From NCBI RefSeq assembly GCF_014650815.1, contig NZ_BMVR01000004.1:1-64000 (forward strand): DNA of 64,000 nt, in the 5' to 3' direction. Shown in pieces: positions 34,866-42,108 of this stretch (its first letter is position 1; every line of letters begins with the position of its first letter). This stretch comes from Streptomyces flavofungini. Its GTDB lineage: Bacteria; Actinomycetota; Actinomycetes; Streptomycetales; Streptomycetaceae. The notes beneath the pieces are model-generated. The model was not told the origin of the DNA, did no database searches, and worked only from the letters and a program-made list of their open reading frames with translations. The position numbers and the translations under genes were made by a program.

Positions 34866-37324
34866 CGGCGCCGGGGGACGAGCCCGTCCGGCGATTGAGG
34901 ACGAGCGCGCAGCGCGATCAGCGGAGGCCCGTCCCACCCGAGGGGAAACGCCCACCCCCGGAAGGTCGGCCCGCCCCCGCCAGGGGGTCCACGCCCACCA
35001 CGCACCCGGTGGCCCCCGTCCCCCCGGTCGGCGAGGCCCACCGCATCGCGGTGATCGGCGGCGGCCCCGGCGGCCTCTACGCCGCCGCCCTCCTCAAGCG
35101 CCTCGACCCCGACCGCGAGGTCACCGTCTGGGAACGCAACGCCCCCGACGACACCTTCGGCTTCGGCGTGGTCCTCTCCGACGAGACGCTCGGCGGCATC
35201 GAGCACGCCGACCCGGTCGTGTACGCGGCGCTGCAGGCGGAGTTCGTACGCTGGGACGACATCGACATCGTGCGCGGCGGCACCCGGCACAGCTCCGGCG
35301 GCCACGGCTTCGCCGCGCTCGGGCGGCGCTCCCTGCTCGCGGTCCTGCACGAGCGCTGCCGCGACCTCGGCGTCGACCTCCGCTTCCGAACAGAAGCACC
35401 GCCCGCCGCCGAACTCGCCACCGCGTACGACCTCGTGATCGCCGCGGACGGCGTGCACAGCCTCACCCGCGAGGCGCACCCCGAGGCGTTCCGCCCCACC
35501 CTGACCAGCCACCGCTGCCGCTACATCTGGCTCGCCGCCGACTTCGCCTTCGACGCGTTCCGCTTCGAGATCGCCGAGACCGAGCACGGCGTGATGCAGC
35601 TCCACGGCTACCCGTACCAGGCCGCGACGGCCACCGCCCCCGGCGCGTCCACCGTCATCGTCGAGATGCGCGAAGAGGTGTGGGAGGCCGCCGGGTTCGC
35701 GGACCTGGACGCGCCCGCGTCCGTCGAACGCTGCGCCAAACTCTTCGCGGACGCGCTCGGCGGCCGCGCCCTGCGCTCCAACAACTCCTCCTGGCTCACC
35801 TTCCGCACCGTCGTCAACGCCCACTGGTCGCACGGCAACACCGTCCTCCTCGGCGACGCCGCCCACACCGCGCACTTCTCCATCGGCTCCGGCACCAAGC
35901 TCGCCGTCGAGGACGCGCTCGCGCTCGCCGCCAGCCTCCAGGAGCAGCCCGACATCCCCGCCGCCCTCGCCGCGTACGAGACCGAGCGCCGACCCGTCGT
36001 CGAGTCCACGCAGCGCGCCGCCCGCGCCAGCCTGCAGTGGTTCGAGGAGCTGCCGACGTACCTCGACCAGCCGCCGCGGCAGTTCGCGTTCAACCTGCTC
36101 ACCCGCAGCCGCCGCGTCACGCACGACAACCTGCGCCTGCGCGACGCCCACTTCACCGAGGCCGTCGAACGGGACTTCGGCTGCCCACCCGGCACCCCGC
36201 CGATGTTCACGCCGTTCCGCCTCCGCGACCTCGAACTCCGCAACCGCGTCGTCGTGTCCCCCATGGACATGTACTCCGCCGAGGACGGCGTACCCGGCGA
36301 CTTCCACCTCGTCCACCTCGGCGCGCGGGCGCTCGGCGGGGCCGGCCTGGTCATGACCGAGATGGTGTGCGTCAGCGAGCACGGCCGCATCACGCCGGGC
36401 TGCGCCGGCCTCTACACCGACGAACAGGCCGCCGCCTGGACCCGGATCGTCGACTTCGCCCACACCCAGGCCCCCACGACCGCGCTCGGCGTCCAACTGG
36501 GCCACTCCGGCCGCAAGGGCTCGACGAAGCTGATGTGGGACGGCATGGACGAGCCGTTGCCCGCCGGCAACTGGCCGCTCGTGGCCCCGTCCTCCCTCCC
36601 GTACACCCCCGGAAGCCACACCCCGCACGCCCTGGCCGCGGCCGAACTCCCCGCCATCCGCGACGCCTTCGTGTCCGCGGCCCGCCGCGCCGCCGCCGCC
36701 GGCTTCGACCTCCTCGAACTCCACTGCGCCCACGGCTACTTGCTCTCCAGCTTCCTCTCCCCCCTCACCAACCACCGCACCGACGCGTACGGCGGCTCCC
36801 TGGAGGGCCGCCTCCGCTTCCCCCTGGAAGTCTTCGACGCGGTACGCGACGTATGGCCCTCGCCCCGCCCGATGACCGTCCGCATCTCCGCCACGGACTG
36901 GGCCGACGGCGGCAGTACCGCGGACGACGCGGTCGCCGTGGCCCGCGCCTTCGCCGCCCACGGCGCCGACGCCATCGACGTCTCCACCGGCCAGGTCGTC
37001 TCCGACGAACGACCCGCTTACGGCCGCTCCTACCAGACCCCCTTCGCCGACCGCATCCGCAACGAGACAGGCGTCCCCGTCATCGCCGTCGGCGCCATCT
37101 CGTCGTGGGACGACGTCAACTCCCTCCTCCTCGCCGGCCGCACCGACCTGTGCGCCCTGGCCCGCCCGCACCTGTACGACCCGCACTGGACGCTGCACGC
37201 GGCCGCCGAACAGGGCTACACGGGCCCCGGCGCGTCCTGGCCCGTCCAGTACCGCGCGGGCAGTCGCCGCCCCCAGACGGGGCGAACGGACGCGCCGAAG
37301 CCGCGGTTGTCGTTGGGGGGTTGA
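34862..37324 (+). CDS. fused 2-aminobenzoyl-CoA monooxygenase/reductase (salicylyl-CoA 5-hydroxylase type)
   Basis: About 820 residues from ATG 34862. N-terminal FAD monooxygenase (IAVIGGGPGGLYAAALLKR, about 61; GDAAHTAHFSIGSGTKLAVEDA, about 336) and C-terminal old-yellow-enzyme domain (FTPFRLRDLELRNRVVVSPM; HCAHGYLLSSFLSPLTNHR; MTVRISATDWADGG). This fusion is the known flavoenzyme that hydroxylates and reduces 2-aminobenzoyl-CoA in the aerobic anthranilate-CoA pathway. The start is uncertain: the first 50 codons read through the dispersed intergenic repeat, and a GTG at 35009 begins close to the Rossmann fold. Overlaps the hydratase stop by ATGA. Confidence 0.9.
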   Translation: MTAPGDEPVRRLRTSAQRDQRRPVPPEGKRPPPEGRPAPARGSTPTTHPVAPVPPVGEAHRIAVIGGGPGGLYAAALLKRLDPDREVTVWERNAPDDTFGFGVVLSDETLGGIEHADPVVYAALQAEFVRWDDIDIVRGGTRHSSGGHGFAALGRRSLLAVLHERCRDLGVDLRFRTEAPPAAELATAYDLVIAADGVHSLTREAHPEAFRPTLTSHRCRYIWLAADFAFDAFRFEIAETEHGVMQLHGYPYQAATATAPGASTVIVEMREEVWEAAGFADLDAPASVERCAKLFADALGGRALRSNNSSWLTFRTVVNAHWSHGNTVLLGDAAHTAHFSIGSGTKLAVEDALALAASLQEQPDIPAALAAYETERRPVVESTQRAARASLQWFEELPTYLDQPPRQFAFNLLTRSRRVTHDNLRLRDAHFTEAVERDFGCPPGTPPMFTPFRLRDLELRNRVVVSPMDMYSAEDGVPGDFHLVHLGARALGGAGLVMTEMVCVSEHGRITPGCAGLYTDEQAAAWTRIVDFAHTQAPTTALGVQLGHSGRKGSTKLMWDGMDEPLPAGNWPLVAPSSLPYTPGSHTPHALAAAELPAIRDAFVSAARRAAAAGFDLLELHCAHGYLLSSFLSPLTNHRTDAYGGSLEGRLRFPLEVFDAVRDVWPSPRPMTVRISATDWADGGSTADDAVAVARAFAAHGADAIDVSTGQVVSDERPAYGRSYQTPFADRIRNETGVPVIAVGAISSWDDVNSLLLAGRTDLCALARPHLYDPHWTLHAAAEQGYTGPGASWPVQYRAGSRRPQTGRTDAPKPRLSLGG
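34886..34928 (+). repeat. dispersed intergenic repeat, partial copy at an operon junction
   Basis: CCGTCCGGCGATTGAGGACG followed by AGCGCGCAGCGCGATCAGCG. Matches the copy at 17797-17842 closely. It lies just inside the annotated 5' end of the monooxygenase/reductase gene. Confidence 0.75.
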
Positions 37325-37334
37325 GGCTGGGGGC

Positions 37335-37580
37335 CCTGCGGGGCTTTCCCCAAGTCCGCCCCTTTCCCGAAACTGGGGCTCCGCCCCAGACCCCGCTCCT
37401 CAAACGCCGGAGGGGCTGAAAACTTGCCCGCACATTCTCAGCCCGTCGTGGGGGTCCCCCCTGCTCCTTAAGAGCTTGGGGGAGATTGAGGACGAGGCGC
37501 GGAGCGCCGACAAGCGGGGGTCCGGGGGCGCAGCCCCAGGTTTCGGGAAGGGGCGGGACTGGGGAAAGCCCCGCGCAGCG
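37335..37580. repeat. inverted pair of dispersed intergenic repeats
   Basis: A copy on the minus strand (37335-37416) and one on the plus strand (37483-37580) face away from each other around a 66-base centre that also holds the small GGGGGT...GGGGGAG element (37448-37484). Each arm contains the GGCGTTTGAGGA-type block, the GGGGCGGAGCCCC or GGGGGCGCAGCCCC hairpin, and TTCGGGAAAGGGGCGG. The pair fills the gap between two convergent genes and may act as a bidirectional terminator. Confidence 0.8.
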
Positions 37581-37588
37581 GCCGCCGT

Positions 37589-38488
37589 TCAGCCCGACCC
37601 CGACCCCGACCCCGACACGAACCCCCGCCCCGCCTCCCCGAGGCGCTCGTCCAACCCCCGGAACACCTCCGCCGCCCGCACCCCCGGCCACTCCGAAGGC
37701 AGCAACTCGGCGGGCAGCCCGGGATCGGCGTAGGGGAGGTGGCGCCAGGAGTCCAGGGCGAGGAGGTGGTCGCGGTAGGCCTCCTCGGGGGGTGTGGCGG
37801 CGCGGGACTGCCAGGTGCGCAGGACAGGCTCGTGGCGGTCGAGGAAGGCCTCGTGCTGTTTGGCGAGGGACGTCAGGTCCCACCAGCGGGCCACCGCCTC
37901 CGCCGTCGGCGTGAAGCCGAGGTGTTCGCCGCGGAACAGGTCCACGTACGCGGCGAGGTGGAGGCGTTCGAGGGTGTGGCGGGTCTCCTCGTAGAGGTGG
38001 GCCGGGGCGATCCACACGCCGGGTGCCGCGCTGCCGAAGCCGAGGCCCGCGAGGCGCGAGCGCAGGACGTGCCGCTTGCTGCGTTCGGCCTCCGGGACGG
38101 AGAACACGGCCAGGACCCAGCCGCCGTCGTCCGCGCGCCGGTCGGCCCACGGCCAGTAGATGCGGCGGTCGCCGTCCTCCAGGAGCTGCCGGGCGTCGGG
38201 GGAGAGCGCGTACCCCGCGCCCCCGGTCGCCGTGCGCGCGGGCAGCAGCAGGCCGCGCCGCTTCAGGCGGGACACGGAGGACCGCACGGACGGTGCGTCG
38301 ACGCCAACGGGGGCGAGGAGGCGGACCAGTTCGGCGACCGCGACCGGCCCGGGCGCCGAGCGGTCGTCCGGGGCGGACCCCGGCCCGGACGGCCCCGGCC
38401 CACCGATTCCGGCCGCCCCGGGCGCAGCCCGGCCGTACGCCCCGTAGAACGTGACGATCAGAGACCTGGGAGTGTGCTGCTCGGACAC
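37589..38488 (-). CDS. PaaX-family transcriptional regulator
   Basis: 299 residues, GTG start. N-terminal winged helix (TPRSLIVTFYGAYGR ... VGVDAPSVRSSVSRLKRRGLLLP), PaaX central domain (WVLAVFSVPEAERSKRHVLRSRLAGLGFG ... GVWIAPAHL) and C-terminal PaaX-C (HEAFLDRHEPVLRTWQ ... RDHLLALDSWRHLPYADPGLP). PaaX proteins are repressors that respond to aryl-CoA, classically phenylacetyl-CoA; here the ligand is probably 2-aminobenzoyl-CoA (inference). A Gly/Pro-rich insertion after residue 20 and a (Gly-Ser)n tail are unusual. Ten bases downstream of the ligase gene, so in its operon. Confidence 0.9.
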   Translation of the reverse strand: MSEQHTPRSLIVTFYGAYGRAAPGAAGIGGPGPSGPGSAPDDRSAPGPVAVAELVRLLAPVGVDAPSVRSSVSRLKRRGLLLPARTATGGAGYALSPDARQLLEDGDRRIYWPWADRRADDGGWVLAVFSVPEAERSKRHVLRSRLAGLGFGSAAPGVWIAPAHLYEETRHTLERLHLAAYVDLFRGEHLGFTPTAEAVARWWDLTSLAKQHEAFLDRHEPVLRTWQSRAATPPEEAYRDHLLALDSWRHLPYADPGLPAELLPSEWPGVRAAEVFRGLDERLGEAGRGFVSGSGSGSG

Positions 38489-38497
38489 GTGATCACT

Positions 38498-40207
38498 CTA
38501 GGCCCCGGACGCGGGGCCGGGCTCGCGGAGGCGGAAGCGCTGGAGCTTTCCCGTCGCCGTGCGCGGCAGCGTCTCCAGGAACACCACCTCCCGGGGGCAC
38601 TTGTACGGCACCAGCTCCGCCTTCACGAACTCCCGCAGCCGCTCCGCGTCCGCCGCCGCGCCCGCGCGCAGCACCACGTACGCCACGACCACCTGCCCGC
38701 GCCGCTCGTCGGGGCGGCCCACGACCGCCGTCTCCACCACGTCCGGGTGGCGCAGCAGCGCCTCCTCGACCTCCGGGCCCGCGATGTTGAACCCGGCCGA
38801 AATGATCATGTCGTCCGCGCGCGCGACGTACCGGAAGTAGCCGTCGCTGTCGCGGACGTACGTGTCGCCCGTGACGTTCCAGCCATGGCGTACGTACTCC
38901 CGCTGGCGGGGGTCGGCCAGATAGCGGCAGCCGACCGGGCCGCGCACCGCGAGCAGCCCTGGTTCGCCGTCCGGCACCGGCACGCCTGCCTCGTCCACCA
39001 CGCGCGCGTGCCAACCGGGCACGGGCAGGCCCGTGGTGCCGGGGCGGATCGCCTCGTCGGCGGCGGAGATGAAGATGTGCAGGAGTTCCGTCGCGCCGAT
39101 GCCGTTGATGATGCGCAGGCCCGTGCGTTCGTACCACGCCTGCCAGGTCGCAGCCGGGAGGTTCTCGCCCGCGGAGACACAGCGGCGGAGGGAGGGGAGG
39201 GGAGAGAGGGCGGAGAGGGGGGCGGCGGTGGCGGTGGGTGAGGCGGTGGTGGGGGACGCCTCTTGCGAGGGTGACTCGGCCTGGTCGTCCGGCGGTGGCT
39301 CCGCGAGCGCGTCCAGCATCGCCCGGTACGCCGTGGGCGCCGTGAACAGCACCGTCACCCCGTGCTCCGCGATCGCGGGCAGGAGCTGCTTCGGGCCCGC
39401 CTGTTCCAGGAGCAGGGACGACGCCCCCGCGCGGAGCGGGAAGACGACCAGGCCGCCGAGGCCGAAGGTGAAGCCCAGCGGGGGGCTGCCCGCGAAGACG
39501 TCGTCGGGGCGGGCCTTGAGGACGTGGCGGGCGAAGGTGTCCGCGATCGCGAGCACGTCCCGGTGAAAGTGCATGCAGCCCTTGGGGCGGCCCGTGGTGC
39601 CGGACGTGAAGGCGATGAGGGCCACGTCGTCGGCGGCGGTGTCCACGGTGGTGTACGCGGCCGGGGGGCGGGCCGCCGCGCGGGCGAGGAGGTCGTCGGG
39701 GCCCGCGCTGCCGTACGTCGTGACGCGCAGGCCGGGGACCCCGGCCTTGGTCAGGTCGTCGACCGCGCGGATGTCGCACAGGGCGTGCGAGACCTGCGCG
39801 ATCTCGCAGATCGTGGCCAGCTCCTGGGTGCGCTGCTGGGCGAGGACGGTCACCGCGACCCCGCCCGCCTTCATCACCGCGAGCCAGCACGCGGCGAGCC
39901 GCGGCGTGGTGGCGCCGCGCAGCAGCACGCGGTTGCCGGGGACCACGCCCAACTCGTCGGTGAGGACGTGCGCGATCCGGTCGACCTGCTCCCGCAGCTG
40001 CCCGTACGTCCAGACGGCGCCGTCGGCCGTACGGAACGCGGGCCGCTCCGTGCCGTACCGCTCGGCCGAGCGGTCGAGCAGCTCGGTGCCGCAGTTCAGG
40101 CGGTCCGGATAGTGCAGCTCGGGCCGGTCGCGGACCAGCGCGGGCCACTGCTCGCGGGGCGGCAGGTGGTCCCGCGCGAAGGTGTCGACGTGGCCGGATG
40201 TCTCCAT
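38498..40207 (-). CDS. 2-aminobenzoate-CoA ligase (benzoate-CoA ligase family)
   Basis: 569 residues. Acyl-adenylate fold: TSGTTGRPKGCMHFHRD (about 196), PPLGFTFGLGGLVVFPLRAG typical of benzoate/anthranilate-CoA ligases, GIGATELLHIFISA, GWNVTGDTY and PRTATGKLQRFRLRE with the catalytic Lys near 555. It opens with THFARD-like VDTFARDHLPPREQWP, a hallmark of this family. A Pro/Ser/Thr/Ala-rich insertion (about 305-335) is unusual. First step of the pathway: anthranilate plus CoA and ATP. Transcribed with paaX-like regulator; divergent from the acyl-CoA dehydrogenase. Confidence 0.9.
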   Translation of the reverse strand: METSGHVDTFARDHLPPREQWPALVRDRPELHYPDRLNCGTELLDRSAERYGTERPAFRTADGAVWTYGQLREQVDRIAHVLTDELGVVPGNRVLLRGATTPRLAACWLAVMKAGGVAVTVLAQQRTQELATICEIAQVSHALCDIRAVDDLTKAGVPGLRVTTYGSAGPDDLLARAAARPPAAYTTVDTAADDVALIAFTSGTTGRPKGCMHFHRDVLAIADTFARHVLKARPDDVFAGSPPLGFTFGLGGLVVFPLRAGASSLLLEQAGPKQLLPAIAEHGVTVLFTAPTAYRAMLDALAEPPPDDQAESPSQEASPTTASPTATAAPLSALSPLPSLRRCVSAGENLPAATWQAWYERTGLRIINGIGATELLHIFISAADEAIRPGTTGLPVPGWHARVVDEAGVPVPDGEPGLLAVRGPVGCRYLADPRQREYVRHGWNVTGDTYVRDSDGYFRYVARADDMIISAGFNIAGPEVEEALLRHPDVVETAVVGRPDERRGQVVVAYVVLRAGAAADAERLREFVKAELVPYKCPREVVFLETLPRTATGKLQRFRLREPGPASGA

Positions 40208-40256
40208 GGTGCCTCGCCCCTTTGCCGGTCGGGCGTAGTGGTGCGCCAGCCAGACG

Positions 40257-40322
40257 AGCGTATCGTGATGGTGACGACAGTCAACGGTGCGCGATAAACG
40301 CGAGGGCGCGATCAACGCGAGG
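40257..40322. promoter_or_regulatory. overlapping divergent promoters with shared operator, copy 2
   Basis: TGACGACAGTCA (40272-40283) is followed by GATAAA at 40293, matching copy 1 at 33911. Rightward: GTGACG-N16-GATAAA. Leftward: TTGACT-N16-TACGCT on the minus strand (complement of 40257-40284). The operator therefore covers both -35 boxes. A 17-bp tandem repeat (GCGCGATMAACGCGAGG, 40289-40305 and 40306-40322) follows. Confidence 0.65.
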
Positions 40323-40351
40323 GAGCGGGCGCGCGAGGGGAGAGGACCGGG

Positions 40352-41635
40352 ATGACCGCATTCTCGCTCAATCCGGAAGAGATCGCCCGATGTGAACGGC
40401 TCCGGGAGCTGGCCGCCGAGCGGCTGCTCCCCCTCGCCGACCAGGGCGAGCCGGGCCGCGTGAACCGCCCGCTGGTCCAGGAGCTGGGCGAACTCGGCCT
40501 CCTGGACGGCCTGTTCGACTCCGGCGCGCTCGAACTGTGCCTGCTGCGCGAGTCCCTCGCCCGTGTCTGTACGGAGGCCGAGACCGCCCTCGCCCTGCAG
40601 GGCCTCGGCGCCCACCCCGTGCACACCTACGGCTCCCCGGCCCAGCGCGACCGCTGGCTCCCGGCCACCCGCGCGGGCCGCGCCGTCGCCGCCTTCGCCC
40701 TCTCCGAGCCCGGCGCCGGTTCCGACGCGGCCGCCCTCGCCCTGACCGCCGTGCCCGACGGCCCCGCCACCTGGCGCCTGACCGGCGAGAAGTCCTGGAT
40801 CTCGAACGCGCCCGAAGCCGACTTCTACACCGTTTTCGCCCGGACGACCCCGGACGCGGGCGCCCGCGGCGTCACCGCCTTCCTCGTCCCCGCCGACCGC
40901 GCGGGTCTGACCGGCGCCCCCCTCGCCATGCTCTCGCCGCACCCCATCGGCACCCTCGCCTTCGACGGCGTCCGCGTCGGCGCCGACGACGCCCTCGGCG
41001 AGCCCGACCGGGGCTTCCGCGTCGCCATGACCACCCTCAACCGCTTCCGCCCCAGCGTCGGTGCCTTCGCCGTCGGCATGGCCCAGGCCGCCCTGGACGC
41101 CACGCTCGCGCACACCGCCGGGCGGGACGCGTTCGGCGGCAAGCTCAAGGACCTGCAGGCGGTGTCCCACCAGGTGGCCGAGATGGCGACCCGCACGGAG
41201 GCGGCACGGCTGCTCGTGTACGCGGCCGCGGCGGCGTACGACCGCGGCGAACCGGACGTCCCGGGGCGCGCCGCGATGGCGAAGCTGTTCGCCACGGAGA
41301 CCGCCCAGTTCGTCGTCGACACCGCCGTCCAGCTGCACGGCGCCCGCGCCCTGGCCCACGGCCATCTGCTGGAGCACCTGTACCGCGAGGTACGGGCGCC
41401 GCGCATCTACGAGGGCGCCAGTGAGGTCCAACGGACCGTCATCGCCAAGGAGTTGTACGGGAGGGAGCCGGACGGGACGGCCTCGGGCGAGACGGCGTCG
41501 GGAGGGAAGCAGCCGAGAGGGGCCGGGTCCGCCGATCCGGCTGCCGGGACAGCAGTCGATCCGGCCGCCGGGACAGCAGTCGACCCGGCGAACGCAGCGA
41601 CGACCGCGACCGCGAAGGAGCGCACCACCGCATGA
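40352..41635 (+). CDS. acyl-CoA dehydrogenase of the anthranilate cluster
   Basis: 427 residues. ALSEPGAGSDAAALALTAV, GEKSWISNAPEADF, RDAFGGKLKDLQAVSHQVAEM and the C-terminal RIYEGASEVQRTVIAKELYG with the catalytic Glu are classical. FAD-dependent oxidation of a ring-derived or ring-opened CoA ester is likely. After residue 375 there is a low-complexity tail with the repeat DPAAGTAV (24-bp DNA repeat), absent from normal family members. The stop overlaps the RidA start (ATGA). ATG supported by GAGAGG. Confidence 0.88.
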   Translation: MTAFSLNPEEIARCERLRELAAERLLPLADQGEPGRVNRPLVQELGELGLLDGLFDSGALELCLLRESLARVCTEAETALALQGLGAHPVHTYGSPAQRDRWLPATRAGRAVAAFALSEPGAGSDAAALALTAVPDGPATWRLTGEKSWISNAPEADFYTVFARTTPDAGARGVTAFLVPADRAGLTGAPLAMLSPHPIGTLAFDGVRVGADDALGEPDRGFRVAMTTLNRFRPSVGAFAVGMAQAALDATLAHTAGRDAFGGKLKDLQAVSHQVAEMATRTEAARLLVYAAAAAYDRGEPDVPGRAAMAKLFATETAQFVVDTAVQLHGARALAHGHLLEHLYREVRAPRIYEGASEVQRTVIAKELYGREPDGTASGETASGGKQPRGAGSADPAAGTAVDPAAGTAVDPANAATTATAKERTTA

Positions 41636-42030
41636 GCCTCGACCGACTCAACCCCGCCGACCTCTCTCCGCCCACCGGCTTCTCGCACGCCGTCGTCGCC
41701 ACCGGCGGCCGCCTCGTCTTCCTCGCCGGGCAGACCGCCCTCGACACCGAGGGCAAGGTCGACGGCGGGGGCCTGCCCGAGCAGTTCGAGCTGGCGCTCA
41801 CCAATCTCCTGGCCGCCCTGCGCGCCGCGGGCGGCACCCCGGCCGACCTCGCCCGCGTCACGGTGTACGCCACCGACGTCGCCGACTACCGCGCCCACGC
41901 CCCCGAACTCGGCCGGATCTGGAAGAAGTTGGCGGGCCGCGACTATCCGGCGATGGCCGTGATCGGCGCGGTGCGGCTGTGGGACGAGGAGTGTCTGGTG
42001 GAGCTGGACGGGATCGCCGTGCTCGACTGA
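41632..42030 (+). CDS. RidA-family protein lacking the canonical Arg
   Basis: 132 residues, YjgF/YER057c/UK114 fold: GRLVFLAGQTALDTEGKVDGGGLPEQFELALTNLLAALRAAGG and CLVELDGIAVLD. Archetypal RidA hydrolyses 2-aminoacrylate and similar enamines using an Arg in the PAR motif before the last strands. Here the motif reads YPAMAVIGAVRL, so that Arg is Met. Coupled by ATGA to the acyl-CoA dehydrogenase in an anthranilate-CoA cluster. The ring product of the monooxygenase/reductase is an enamine CoA thioester, so this RidA could be the deaminase (inference). Confidence 0.88.
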   Translation: MSLDRLNPADLSPPTGFSHAVVATGGRLVFLAGQTALDTEGKVDGGGLPEQFELALTNLLAALRAAGGTPADLARVTVYATDVADYRAHAPELGRIWKKLAGRDYPAMAVIGAVRLWDEECLVELDGIAVLD

Positions 42031-42108
42031 CCTGCCCGGACCCGGCCGGGGGCGGCGCCATGCGCTCGTTCCCGCCGGCCGTGCCTCCGTGGGCAAGGAG
42101 CGAGCCGC

